Origin: Tatumella ptyseos | GTDB taxonomy: Bacteria; Pseudomonadota; Gammaproteobacteria; Enterobacterales; Enterobacteriaceae | Length of the DNA stretch: 64,000 bases | Direction of reading: 5' to 3' | NCBI RefSeq assembly: GCF_030552895.1 | Contig: NZ_CP130649.1 | Span: 2,232,001 to 2,296,000 of the forward strand | In this document: positions 1-8,389 of the stretch, one piece after another | Layout of the letters: every line of letters starts with the position of its first letter | Numbering within the stretch: the stretch's first letter is position 1 | The notes under the pieces: generated by a model | The model's database searches: none | The model's input: the letters and a program-made list of their open reading frames with translations, nothing else | What the model was told of the DNA's origin: nothing | Program-made: the position numbers and the translations under genes

Positions 1-1235
1 AGTGCCGGGACATTTTCTTGGGTTAAAATCTCTGGGCGTGAAATAACTTGAGCATTCCCCTTGCGGGCTAAGGCTGATATATCTGCCAAAAAATGTAAAC
101 TACCTTCCGGAGTGAGAGAACTGGTATTAATGGTAATGCCGCTCTTCCCTAACTGTGCTGCCCCCTGCCAACGAATCCCTAATTCATTAATATCGTCCTT
201 CGAGATATCGATAATCCATAACGAGAGCTGAATTTGCTGTTTGGGAATATCGATAGCGCTGACCAAATCTTCAACAAAACTTACCTGCCGGGCCGATCCC
301 TTAACGAGTAGACTGTTAGTGTCGGGGTAGCCGACAATAGTAATCGTTTGCTCAGTAAGGGGAGAAACATCATTCGAATGTTTGATGGCTGTGGCTACGC
401 TGGGGTCAGATAACGCAATACTATTCCGTCGCGTTGTCGCTATTCCCTCTCCATAGTGACTCCCCTCATTAACGCTTACCGTTGCCCCCGTGGCGAAAGC
501 GCTTGAACTTCCCTGAATATGACTCGCATTCAATAGCTGATTGAGGACAGTCGCCACACCCGGCAGCGTGGTAGGAACATCACGTTGAGTATAAGTGCGG
601 TCATTAACAAAGGTATTTTTCAGTTTTATCACGCGGATAGATGTTTCACCGCTCCCAGGACGCGCATAACGACTATCCATATATTTTGCGGCGGTTGTGA
701 TGAGCTCGACATAAACCGGAGGGCCTGACACATAGAACGAGCCTGAATCGCCATCGGAGCGCAATGGGAAACGGGTATCGTAAAGTCCAGAAGACTGCAG
801 ATAAGCTACTAAGCGTTCGAAAGGAGCAACCGCTAAACGAATGACTCGGCTATGTATCTCGCTCGCATCATAGACATAGATTGAACTCCCGTCATCGTAC
901 CAAATGAGCCCCGTTGTCGTTGCTAGTTGCGTGAGTAACGCCTGAGGTTTATTCAGATTAAAGTTACCGGAAATCCGTTTTTTCGCCGCCTCAGGACTAA
1001 CGACGAGAGGTCTATGAAGAACCCCTCCCACAACATACAACAGCTGTTGGATACTATTATTATTCGCAACATAGATATTCTCTGCAGGAAGTGAGGACAT
1101 CTTATTTGTCGCACTCTCCTTCAGAGGCCCTGTTGTAGGTAACAACGCCGCGCGCGTCATTGTGGAGAAAAGTGCACAGGTAACAATCAGAGAGAGTCGC
1201 TGGTAACCACATTGATTATTTTTGAGTAAAGTCAT
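1..1235 (-). CDS. invG: T3SS outer-membrane secretin, SctC/InvG-like (partial, C-terminus outside window)
   Basis: About 411 N-terminal residues are present; the gene runs off the left edge. The product would form the outer-membrane ring of a type III injectisome. Translation gives a hydrophobic signal peptide ending near TMTRA, then InvG-like stretches: KKRISGNFNLNKPQALL, GLIWYDDGSSIYVYDASE, SGLYDTRFPLR, FYVSGPPVYVEL, NTFVNDRTY and YPDTNSLLVKGSARQV. These correspond to the N0, N1 and N3 ring domains of the Inv-Mxi-Spa secretin family; the beta-barrel secretin domain is cut off. The ATG shares a base with the TAA of the upstream AraC gene (TAATG), the invF-invG arrangement known in Salmonella, which implies translational coupling. 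Confidence 0.9.
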   Translation of the reverse strand, partial: MTLLKNNQCGYQRLSLIVTCALFSTMTRAALLPTTGPLKESATNKMSSLPAENIYVANNNSIQQLLYVVGGVLHRPLVVSPEAAKKRISGNFNLNKPQALLTQLATTTGLIWYDDGSSIYVYDASEIHSRVIRLAVAPFERLVAYLQSSGLYDTRFPLRSDGDSGSFYVSGPPVYVELITTAAKYMDSRYARPGSGETSIRVIKLKNTFVNDRTYTQRDVPTTLPGVATVLNQLLNASHIQGSSSAFATGATVSVNEGSHYGEGIATTRRNSIALSDPSVATAIKHSNDVSPLTEQTITIVGYPDTNSLLVKGSARQVSFVEDLVSAIDIPKQQIQLSLWIIDISKDDINELGIRWQGAAQLGKSGITINTSSLTPEGSLHFLADISALARKGNAQVISRPEILTQENVPA

Positions 1236-2020
1236 TAAAAGTGCTTCCCAATTTTTCTAAATTCTCTTGGGGTAATCCCAAAATGAGATTTAATTTCGCT
1301 AGAGAAATGGGATGACGAAGCATAACCATTGTTACCCGCAATTGTTGAGATTGAATCGTCTTGCTCAATGAGGTGTAAAACGCTACGAGCTGCCCGCCAA
1401 AGGCGCAATTGTTTTTTGGGGCTTCGAGTAAATGCACGGTAGCAGAGTTTGCGAAAATAGGACTCCGATACTCCATAACGCTTACTCGCACAGTTTATTT
1501 TATGTAGCGTGTTTTCATCTTCATTATTCATCATCTGAGATAATAAAAAATAAGAGACCCAATAATCTTCTCTGTTCCTGATAAAATGAAATACTCTTTC
1601 AAATTGTGAATCTCGAGGATTCAATATTGCAGACATCATTGCCCCCCTGAAGGTTTTATTTTCGTCAGTAATGATGGTGAGGCTTCTTTTTCTAAACACC
1701 AGACTCTTTTTTTCTTCCGCTGGGTCCTGCCACGTCTCCCCGTGGCGATGTTTAGCGTGAAAATCAAGGAAAGAGAGCAATGTAGTAACGGTAGATATCG
1801 ATAACATTTCGACTAACCACTCTCCTCTCAATCGAATACTCACTCGCTCCTCAGTGATGAGCAGTAATGATTGTTGAAGATCTTTCTTCTTCTCGACGTA
1901 ATCATCCCGACACCACGCATGAGAAAAAGACCACCTAGCCGCTGTATTCGTCGGCCTGGCAAACAAAACCCCCTGACTTATAGTAATGGTTTCGTCACTT
2001 ATTACAGTTAGTCCTACCAT
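1235..2020 (-). CDS. invF: AraC-family T3SS regulator, InvF/MxiE/YsaE-like
   Basis: A 261-residue protein with a C-terminal AraC double helix-turn-helix (about residues 165-258): GVSESYFRKLCYRAF forms the first HTH, and the second contains ISTIAGNNGYASSSHFSSEI followed by FGITPREFRKI. The N-terminal half has no recognisable ligand domain, as in InvF. Its stop codon overlaps the start of the secretin gene, exactly the invF-invG order of SPI-1-type systems, so I infer an activator of the effector or apparatus genes, probably with a SicA-type chaperone partner outside the window. Symbol given by family and context; sequence identity to Salmonella InvF is probably low. Confidence 0.8.
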   Translation of the reverse strand: MVGLTVISDETITISQGVLFARPTNTAARWSFSHAWCRDDYVEKKKDLQQSLLLITEERVSIRLRGEWLVEMLSISTVTTLLSFLDFHAKHRHGETWQDPAEEKKSLVFRKRSLTIITDENKTFRGAMMSAILNPRDSQFERVFHFIRNREDYWVSYFLLSQMMNNEDENTLHKINCASKRYGVSESYFRKLCYRAFTRSPKKQLRLWRAARSVLHLIEQDDSISTIAGNNGYASSSHFSSEIKSHFGITPREFRKIGKHF

Positions 2021-2488
2021 TCATTTATCTCTACATTCATGGGTGTGAGCTTAAATAGTCTAAAACTATTCAAATGATAACTTTCAGAGTGGGAAAATAA
2101 TAAAATTTATTTTTTATCTATTTAATTATATTACTGCTAATTTTTAGGAAAATAACACACCATAATTAAATATCAATCAAATACCTGTTCCCCTTCCTAT
2201 TTTTAATGATTTTTATAATAGAGATCAAAAAATAAGACAATTAGAAAATAATTCATTGTAATTAGTATTAGTCACAATTAAATTACGACATCTAACCGTG
2301 AGCGTTACAATAAAGTGAAGAATATAGAGTAAAAGGTAATGAATATTCCATGATTTAACTAGTATCGGTAAAGTGGTGAGATAAAGCTTATGCTTTAGGT
2401 ATGAATTATAAACAAGGGATATTTATGGTCATTTTGGTAAATAAATACTTTAGGATAGATAAAAACATATATTCATGGTTTTCATACA
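2021..2488. other. AT-rich divergent intergenic region between invF-like and prgH-like genes
   Basis: A 468-bp AT-rich gap between divergent T3SS transcription units, with no convincing ORF. It must hold promoters for both the invF-invG and the prgH-orgB directions. Its long A/T runs would suit H-NS silencing, which is inference from composition only; I could not fix a -10/-35 pair with confidence. Confidence 0.5.
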
Positions 2489-3760
2489 ATGAAAGGTAAT
2501 GAATCGGTTCCGCCGATGCACTTACATTCAGTTGATGATGCACCGCAAAAATTCTATACGCTTAAAATATTATTTGGTCCGTTATTTGGTTGTGAGCTAC
2601 ATCTTCCCGCAGATGACTATTTTTTAATTATTAGCGCAAGGATGGCCAATGATAATTCCTTCCATTCGATAGAATCGGCGCAGAATCACGCTGCTAGCTT
2701 TACCAAAAATACACTGTATATCCCTTGTGATCTTCCCTCGCCTAATCTATTGCTTCACCTATCATCCCCGATCAACGGCAGTAGTACTGAAAAGAGTTAT
2801 CTTATTGATGTACAAGATGAATTGAATAGCTTCGAGGCCACATTGAAAGAAAATGAGATATTTATTCATGGCCCTATTCGTTTAGCGATTAAATCGAGTG
2901 AAGAGCATTGGTTGGATAATATCACCCATTTTATGCTTACACGCTCATCGGAAACGGAAGAACCTCAACAGAGTAAACGCTATTTTTCGCCCGTCAAAAA
3001 AAAGGCAGTATTGATTCTTTGTCTAATCGTAGTATTACTTTTGCTCCTCATCGCCATAGGGCGCTATTCAGCAATAAATAATGAAAGTACCCATCTTTCC
3101 GAACTAAAGCACGCTTTAGTAAGAGCCCCTACACCACTCAATATTTTACCGGGACGCACTGAGCCTCTAGTTTATATCCTCGCAAAACATTACCAGACAA
3201 TGCAATGGCTAGAAGAAGCACTAATAAAATTGAACCTTAATTCCAGCATAGTCCCCATTTGGCTGCCTCAGCAAAGCAAAGACGTGACATCGCAGTTAAT
3301 TAATGCCGGTTATCCTGTATTACAGGTGGATTATGCGCGTCCAGAGGCTCCGGTTATTTCTCTATGGCAAACCTTAACGCCACAACAAGCCGAAAAATTT
3401 TCAGCGTTGGCCTTAACCTTCATTCCCTTTGCGCGGGAAATTACTACGGCAGTCAAAACAAAAAATCAGCTACTTCAGGACGCCCAGCAAGGACTCGAAC
3501 GACTACAGATTGCCTACCGCCAGATTACAACCTCCTCAGGTTACGCTTTCGTCATCCGCGATACGCTTGATGATACGACCTTCGTTGCACTAAGGGATTT
3601 CATTACGGAGTTTTATCACCACTGGGGAGACCGTATTATCACGTTCTCCATCAACCTCAACGAAAACGGGTTGGTGGATAAATCATACGTTGACGCCACT
3701 AACGGCTACCTTTTTTTAACCCCTCGTCATTGGTACTTCCCACTCAATAAGGAGATTTAA
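2489..3760 (+). CDS. prgH: T3SS inner-membrane ring protein, SctD/PrgH-like
   Basis: A 423-residue protein with an N-terminal cytoplasmic FHA-like region (about 1-165), one strong transmembrane segment (about 170-191, after KKK, with VLILCLIVVLLLLLIAIG) and a large periplasmic C-terminal region with ring-building motifs. This is the PrgH/MxiG topology, and it heads a prgH-prgI-prgJ-prgK-orgA-orgB order. PrgH forms the outer of the two inner-membrane rings with PrgK. No strong ribosome site precedes the ATG; an internal ATG ten codons in is an alternative. The needle gene ATG follows the stop directly. Identification rests mainly on topology and gene order. Confidence 0.82.
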   Translation: MKGNESVPPMHLHSVDDAPQKFYTLKILFGPLFGCELHLPADDYFLIISARMANDNSFHSIESAQNHAASFTKNTLYIPCDLPSPNLLLHLSSPINGSSTEKSYLIDVQDELNSFEATLKENEIFIHGPIRLAIKSSEEHWLDNITHFMLTRSSETEEPQQSKRYFSPVKKKAVLILCLIVVLLLLLIAIGRYSAINNESTHLSELKHALVRAPTPLNILPGRTEPLVYILAKHYQTMQWLEEALIKLNLNSSIVPIWLPQQSKDVTSQLINAGYPVLQVDYARPEAPVISLWQTLTPQQAEKFSALALTFIPFAREITTAVKTKNQLLQDAQQGLERLQIAYRQITTSSGYAFVIRDTLDDTTFVALRDFITEFYHHWGDRIITFSINLNENGLVDKSYVDATNGYLFLTPRHWYFPLNKEI

Positions 3761-4015
3761 ATGCCTACTATTACTACTTTCAATAATGGCTACTTTCTCG
3801 ATGGCGTTTCTGGAGCCTTCGAAAATAATGCGACTAAACTGATGGTGGATTTACAGTCAGCACAGGAAAAAATGGCGGCAAGTCCAGATGATCCTTCAGC
3901 GCTTGCCGCTTATCAAGCCAAACTTCAAGAGTATACGCTCTTCCGTAATGCTCAAACCTCTACCGTCAAAGCCTATAAAGATATTAGCGCGGCTATTATT
4001 CAGAACTTTAGATAA
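3761..4015 (+). CDS. prgI: T3SS needle subunit, SctF/PrgI-like
   Basis: An 84-residue helical-hairpin needle monomer. The C-terminal half is close to Salmonella PrgI as I recall it: SALAAYQAKLQEYTLFRNAQ, then STVKAYKDI and the terminal AAIIQNFR, the part that lines the needle lumen. The central PDDPSALAAYQ matches the PxDP turn of the family. It begins immediately after prgH, with the ribosome site AAGGAG lying inside the end of prgH. It polymerises outside the cell to form the extracellular needle. The best single marker that this T3SS belongs to the SPI-1 (Inv-Mxi-Spa) family. Confidence 0.95.
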   Translation: MPTITTFNNGYFLDGVSGAFENNATKLMVDLQSAQEKMAASPDDPSALAAYQAKLQEYTLFRNAQTSTVKAYKDISAAIIQNFR

Positions 4016-4062
4016 TCCCTAAGGGTGCGGTTTGACCGTACCTTTTTACCATCGGAGAAACT

Positions 4063-4380
4063 ATGCCTTACCCAATTACCAGACTATCACCTCTTATACA
4101 CCCTTTACATGATGACGACGCGCAAGGGAGTAGCTCACAAAGGGTTAATGATAAAAATTTTTATAATCAAGTTGTTAGTAGTTTTACTGAAATAAGTGAA
4201 ACGCACGGTGACTTGCAACAGCTTATTACGCAGCTGAGTCAGTCGCCACACTTTACTAGCGATCCACAAAAACTATTATTACTGCAAAATTATATTGGCG
4301 AATATTCTAATTATATCTCCTTGGTAAGTTCGCTGGTTCGTAAAGGCGTTAGCACCATTGAAACATTAGAAAAATCTTAA
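4063..4380 (+). CDS. prgJ: T3SS inner rod subunit, SctI/PrgJ-like
   Basis: A 105-residue protein in the PrgJ position, with a disordered N-terminus and a C-terminal helix (LLLLQNYIGEYSNYISLVSS) like the needle-type helix of inner-rod proteins. Family length is about 100 residues. A ribosome site CGGAGAAA precedes the ATG. Its TAA overlaps the prgK start region, so the two are probably co-translated. It would anchor the needle to the export apparatus and help define needle length. The sequence is divergent; assignment rests on size, helix pattern and order. Confidence 0.82.
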   Translation: MPYPITRLSPLIHPLHDDDAQGSSSQRVNDKNFYNQVVSSFTEISETHGDLQQLITQLSQSPHFTSDPQKLLLLQNYIGEYSNYISLVSSLVRKGVSTIETLEKS

Positions 4381-5153
4381 TGATGGTGAAGAAACTTTGC
4401 CGCTACTTTCCTATCGTTATCATGATCTTATTACTCAGCGGCTGTGATAACGAAACTATTTTATTTAACCTTACACAAGGTCAAGCTAATCAGGTATTAG
4501 CGATCTTGCAACAACATAATATTGCGGCAAGTAAGACCGGAACGCTTAAAGCAGGCTATACCGTTAATGTTAGTCGTACTGAGAGTACTGCGGCACTATC
4601 CATTGTTAACCAATACCAATTACCCTGGTCTGCTGAAGTCCAAATCGCGCAAGCCTTCCCAGAGAGTGCGCTAGTATCGTCACCGCATGCGGAGCAAGCA
4701 CGGGTATTATCATTGCAAGAGCAGCGTATTGAGCAGTCTCTACGGCTGATCAGCCAAGTCGTTAATGCGCGAGTTCATGTGAGTTATCCCTCGTTCAGTC
4801 AGGATTTCAATAAAAAAACGACGCCAGGGCATGTGGGAGTTATGTTGATGATTAAGGGAGAAGTCAATGAAGGTTTATTTATCACTCAAATTAAGACGTT
4901 AATAAAAAATAGCTTTAACGATATTCGTTATGAAAATATTTCGGTCGTACTCTTCCCTGCACCTGTCATTCAGCATCGTTCGTCGAGCTCCTATCAAACC
5001 GAGTTCCCCATACTCTGGGTAATGGTTGGTGCTACGTTGATCGTGATGATCATCGCTGCAGCCAGCTATGGAATCTATCGCGTCCGGTATCGCCGGTTAT
5101 CGAGCGATACACAGCATGCCCCTATAACGAGTCCCGGGGTCGATAAGCAATGA
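4380..5153 (+). CDS. prgK: T3SS inner-membrane lipoprotein ring, SctJ/PrgK-like
   Basis: A 257-residue lipoprotein of the YscJ/FliF family. A lipobox (LLLSGC) places the acylated cysteine at residue 22. Ring-building motifs follow: EQSLRLISQVVNARVHVSYP is the typical YscJ strand-helix, and the next block includes GVMLMIKG and IKTLIKNSFNDI. A C-terminal transmembrane segment covers about residues 207-232, then a short basic cytoplasmic tail. It forms the inner ring inside PrgH. The ATG overlaps the prgJ stop, and its own TGA overlaps orgA. Confidence 0.92.
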   Translation: MMVKKLCRYFPIVIMILLLSGCDNETILFNLTQGQANQVLAILQQHNIAASKTGTLKAGYTVNVSRTESTAALSIVNQYQLPWSAEVQIAQAFPESALVSSPHAEQARVLSLQEQRIEQSLRLISQVVNARVHVSYPSFSQDFNKKTTPGHVGVMLMIKGEVNEGLFITQIKTLIKNSFNDIRYENISVVLFPAPVIQHRSSSSYQTEFPILWVMVGATLIVMIIAAASYGIYRVRYRRLSSDTQHAPITSPGVDKQ

Positions 5154-5716
5154 AGATGGCGGATTACGATTTGATTAGCCTGCTTTACGATCCGGCAAGT
5201 TATACTCACGCTAGCCATTTACCGGAAATGTTTCGCCACGCTGAGAATAGAGATAAAAGAGTCGCTAATTTCTGGTTACTCAAACAGGGTAAACTTGAGA
5301 ATTTGCCTGAGGGCTGGTTCCCCAACGATCCACTATTATCTTTTCTACTCGCTCATTGGTATCGGTATTACGATGCCGCATACTTATTGGGCAGTTTTCT
5401 ATGCCGTGAGCAGCTGCTGAGACAATGTGAGACGTTAGTGGCGAACCCACGGCTATTAGCTTTTATCTCATTACCGCTATGCTATCAAGTCACACCTTAT
5501 TACGCGCAGCTTAATAAAGATCCTAGAGCATGGGGGGCCAGCTTTATTCTCGCACACTTCACCGATTTACCGACTGCACTCCAACAGCGCATACGATTAA
5601 TTTTGCCTGCAAAGATCTCCTTACCGCGCTTGCAGGTCCCGAGAAATCTCGATAATACTAATTTATTAAGGATAGCTTTTAGTTATGCGCACCATCAAGA
5701 GCGATCAATTACCTGA
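5150..5716 (+). CDS. orgA: T3SS sorting-platform accessory protein, SctK/OrgA-like
   Basis: A 188-residue soluble protein immediately after prgK (ATGA overlap) and before an OrgB/SctL-like gene. Features such as YDLISLLYDPASYTH at the N-terminus and a Leu/Arg-rich middle (LLGSFLCREQLLRQCE) fit the OrgA/MxiK family, which links the cytoplasmic sorting platform to the inner ring. Sequence conservation in this family is weak, so gene order carries much of the evidence. The next gene begins 32 bases before this one stops. Confidence 0.75.
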   Translation: MKMADYDLISLLYDPASYTHASHLPEMFRHAENRDKRVANFWLLKQGKLENLPEGWFPNDPLLSFLLAHWYRYYDAAYLLGSFLCREQLLRQCETLVANPRLLAFISLPLCYQVTPYYAQLNKDPRAWGASFILAHFTDLPTALQQRIRLILPAKISLPRLQVPRNLDNTNLLRIAFSYAHHQERSIT

Positions 5717-6335
5717 TGATGTTAAGCATCTCAATATCGTTAAAGCCAAAGAGCGAACGCGCTACCTTAAGTTGGCGAAAGCGTTAGAGCGTACCATGGT
5801 GCGCTGTTGCGAGATCCGCACCGCAGCAGAGAGTGAAACGAGACAAATGCGCGATGAGTATGAACGACAAGGATTCGAAACTGGATTTCAGCTATTTTTT
5901 TCGCAGATAGTGAGCTTGCTTTCTGATTACCACCATCATCATCAGCATCAGCAACAACAGTTTCGTGAACAGGTGAATCACTCAATCAGAGAAACGTTGC
6001 AGGATGCGACCATTGTCCAACTGATTATTGATCAATTGCAGAAAAAATGTGGTGTACAACCGCCGTTAAACGTTGTGATACCTGCTACGGTAAAACTGCC
6101 GAATGAATCCCCCTTTACCACCTACCTTTACACTGATGATAACCACATTAGCGTGCAAAACAGTGAGGGGATCTTACGTTTTCCGAGCGAAGCCTTATGC
6201 CGTCAATGGTTAATACAGGCAGAGTCGGCGATAGCGCCCCTTGATGCAGAGGTAAACCGCCTTGCTCCCGAAGCCATCCATACAATTATCGAGCAACTGA
6301 AGAGGTTGAGCCAAACTCTCAGCGCCACGGCTTAA
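5685..6335 (+). CDS. orgB: T3SS ATPase stator, SctL/OrgB-like
   Basis: A 216-residue protein with a charged N-terminal helix rich in Arg/Glu (AAESETRQMRDEYERQGFE, including the GxxxG-type turn typical of FliH/YscL) and a C-terminal globular part. This family bridges the T3SS ATPase to the sorting platform and regulates it. It overlaps orgA by 32 bases. Unusual is a natural His/Gln tract (YHHHHQHQQQQF, around residues 84-95) at the hinge between helix and globular part. This is the last T3SS gene before composition changes; no orgC-like gene follows. Confidence 0.78.
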   Translation: MRTIKSDQLPDDVKHLNIVKAKERTRYLKLAKALERTMVRCCEIRTAAESETRQMRDEYERQGFETGFQLFFSQIVSLLSDYHHHHQHQQQQFREQVNHSIRETLQDATIVQLIIDQLQKKCGVQPPLNVVIPATVKLPNESPFTTYLYTDDNHISVQNSEGILRFPSEALCRQWLIQAESAIAPLDAEVNRLAPEAIHTIIEQLKRLSQTLSATA

Positions 6336-6536
6336 TCTGTCCCCCAGGAAGGGGAATCTTAGCGGCCCCCTTACGATGGGGTGCAATCTATTTCTCTGGA
6401 CTACGGTATAGGCGGGCTAATAACTGGACTTCAGAAATAAAAAATATCTACAGTCAAGTCTTTGATTCGGCCATGCAGCGGGATAAAAGGTCTTTCAGGG
6501 CAATAGGTTAAGCCGGATTCAGGCTATTGCATGCTC

Positions 6537-6781
6537 TTACCGCTTTTGAGCTAGGTGCTGCATAGGCGCTTCGCGGTTGAAAACCCAAGAGTGACGGAGC
6601 GGGTCACGCGGGTGCTGTGGCTGGTTCGGATGAAAAGCGATGTAAGCAGTTCTTACTCTAGCTTCTTGATTGTCCGTGATAGTGGCGACTGCTCCATGTG
6701 CAGTTTTTCTACTGCGCGGGCAAAGTGGAGTTTTCCGTATACGGTCCAGAAGCAGCGGTAATGGTAAAGTTCCCTATGCAC
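6537..6781 (-). pseudogene. LysR-family regulator remnant (N-terminal HTH only)
   Basis: Reading the minus strand from a GTG at 6781, the translation shows a LysR DNA-binding domain: KLHFARAVEKLHM, SPLSRTIKKLE, then an in-frame TAA (6653-6655) where a Glu or Gln would be expected, and in the same frame LFIRTSHSTRVTR, the end of the wing. After that, similarity fades and another stop occurs at 6537-6539. There is no effector domain. It is a broken gene at the left border of the GC-rich block, facing the intact LysR gene at 6923. Confidence 0.7.
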
Positions 6782-6922
6782 AAAACCTTTGTGCTTATCT
6801 GGTATGGCATGTGGCGCTCCTAACCACCATGCGGCTAGCGAGATCCCTAATGGGACTTTCCTTCGATCTTTGCCGGAATTAAGATATAGATCAAATCAGT
6901 TTTCTTGTACATGGTGATAAGA

Positions 6923-7828
6923 ATGAAAGATATCAGAAGCATGGATCTTAACCTGCTCAAGGCACTGGACGCCTTGCTAGACGAGCGCAACGTGACGCGT
7001 GCAGCGGCGCGACTGGGGCTGACTCAGCCCGCCATGAGTGGGATGCTGACGCGGTTGCGCGAGAGCTTTGGCGACCCGCTGTTCGCGCGAGCGCAGCGGG
7101 GCATCGTGCCGACACAACGCGCGCTGGACCTGAGTATGCCGATCAAGCAGGTGCTAGGTGAGATTGACGCGCTGCTCCAGCCGCCACTGTTCGACCCGAA
7201 CACTGCGTGTCTGACTTTCACCATCGCCGCGACGGACTACGCACTGCGCGCCATCGCCGTGCCGTTCCTGTCGGCGCTCAAGCCACAGGCACCGCATATC
7301 CGGGTGTCACTGGTACCCCTCGAAAACGGGCAAGTGCAAACCCAGCTCGAACGCGGCCAGATCGATGTGGCCCTGCTGACGCCAGAGATCACCCCGCCGG
7401 ATCTACATGCCCGCGAATTATTTAAGGAACACTACGTCTGCGTGCTGCGCAAGGGCCATCCAGCCGCGACGGGGCGCAAGCTGACCGTCAAGCAGTTCTG
7501 CGCGCTCGATCATGCGCTGGTGTCTTACGAGGGTGGCGGATTCCAGGGTGTCACTGACGAGGCGCTGGAACGGCTCGGCAAGCGACGAGACGTCACCCTG
7601 TCGGTCAAGTGCTTCCTGATCCTGCCGGACATCCTGCGCGCCAGCGACATGGTGGCCGTCCTGCCGAGCCGCTTGGTCGCCGGCATGGAGGGTCTGGCCG
7701 TCTCCGAACCGCCCGTCGACATCCAGGGATTCACCAAGACCGCAGCCTGGCACGAACGTACCCATTACGACCCGGCGCAGCGCTGGCTGCGCGAGCTGTT
7801 GTTCGCCTCCTGCGCTGACCGCAAGTAA
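6923..7828 (+). CDS. LysR-family transcriptional regulator (NodD-like branch)
   Basis: About 301 residues. The N-terminal winged HTH reads MDLNLLKALDALLDERNVTRAAARLGLTQPAMS (split here: MDLNLLKALDALL, then NVTRAAARLGLTQPAMS), typical of the branch whose members start 'MDLNLL'. A substrate-binding effector domain covers about 100-295. It is GC-rich with codon use unlike the T3SS genes just upstream. I chose ATG 6923; an ATG at 6911 and a later ATG at 6941 are also possible. It probably controls the oxidoreductase operon at 9104-13158 or the neighbouring decayed genes, which is inference from position. Confidence 0.85.
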   Translation: MKDIRSMDLNLLKALDALLDERNVTRAAARLGLTQPAMSGMLTRLRESFGDPLFARAQRGIVPTQRALDLSMPIKQVLGEIDALLQPPLFDPNTACLTFTIAATDYALRAIAVPFLSALKPQAPHIRVSLVPLENGQVQTQLERGQIDVALLTPEITPPDLHARELFKEHYVCVLRKGHPAATGRKLTVKQFCALDHALVSYEGGGFQGVTDEALERLGKRRDVTLSVKCFLILPDILRASDMVAVLPSRLVAGMEGLAVSEPPVDIQGFTKTAAWHERTHYDPAQRWLRELLFASCADRK

Positions 7829-7911
7829 CCAGCCACGGCAGCTACTCATACTTCCAGTACGGCGGCGCGCCGAACCCAGCGGCGAAGAAGTCGATGACGG
7901 TTCGCACGTCC

Positions 7912-8150
7912 AGCGGCACGGTCGCAATCATCCTGGGTCAGCTCACCATGTCCATCCTGATCGACAACTTCGGCTGGCTGGGCAACAGCGCCGTGCCTGG
8001 CGATTGCGTTGTGGCTCATCTACACAGGAAATAAGGAAAGTGCGGCAACAAGCCGTGAGGACGCCCAGGGAAAAGCGCCAGCCCATGTGGTCCGAGCGCC
8101 TGAAATAACGCCTGGTAATGGCTGCAATAGAAACGACGAATTGGACTGAT
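7912..8150 (+). pseudogene. DMT-family (YdcZ/DUF606-like) transporter remnant, C-terminal part
   Basis: One frame reads VAIILGQLTMSILIDNFGWL, the conserved last-but-one helix of YdcZ/DUF606 transporters (compare FIIGQLTAGMFIDGFGLL in the intact paralogue at 14115). A frameshift near 7994 moves the final helix (LAIALWLIYTGNKE) to another frame, which stays open to a TGA at about 8150. The N-terminal half is absent. DUF606 genes often come in tandem pairs, so this is probably the dead partner of the 14115 gene or a decayed copy. Confidence 0.6.
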
Positions 8151-8389
8151 TTCTTGAATCTCCCCATAATATCGCGCGATAAGCACACTTGCGCGTTGCG
8201 TCAATCTAATGCAGTGCTGGGAGAAGTTTTGTCGATGGTCATCGTTTTTGGAAATGCAGTCCGTCGCCAGCATTCTGGTATGGCCGAAGCGGTTGGGTCA
8301 TACAGCGGGCCCGAGAAGTAAATGGGGTCTTCGTCAATGGTTCTGATCATCGCAGTTACAGCATTGACGGCACCGCCTGTGCTGACGCG

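Noticed and set aside
5929..5967. His run as an artificial affinity tag
   Set aside because: Mixed His/Gln codons inside a conserved T3SS gene in natural context; not a vector sequence.
6555..6882. Plus-strand ORFs of 68-70 codons
   Set aside because: They are opposite the recognisable LysR remnant and have no ribosome site or motif.
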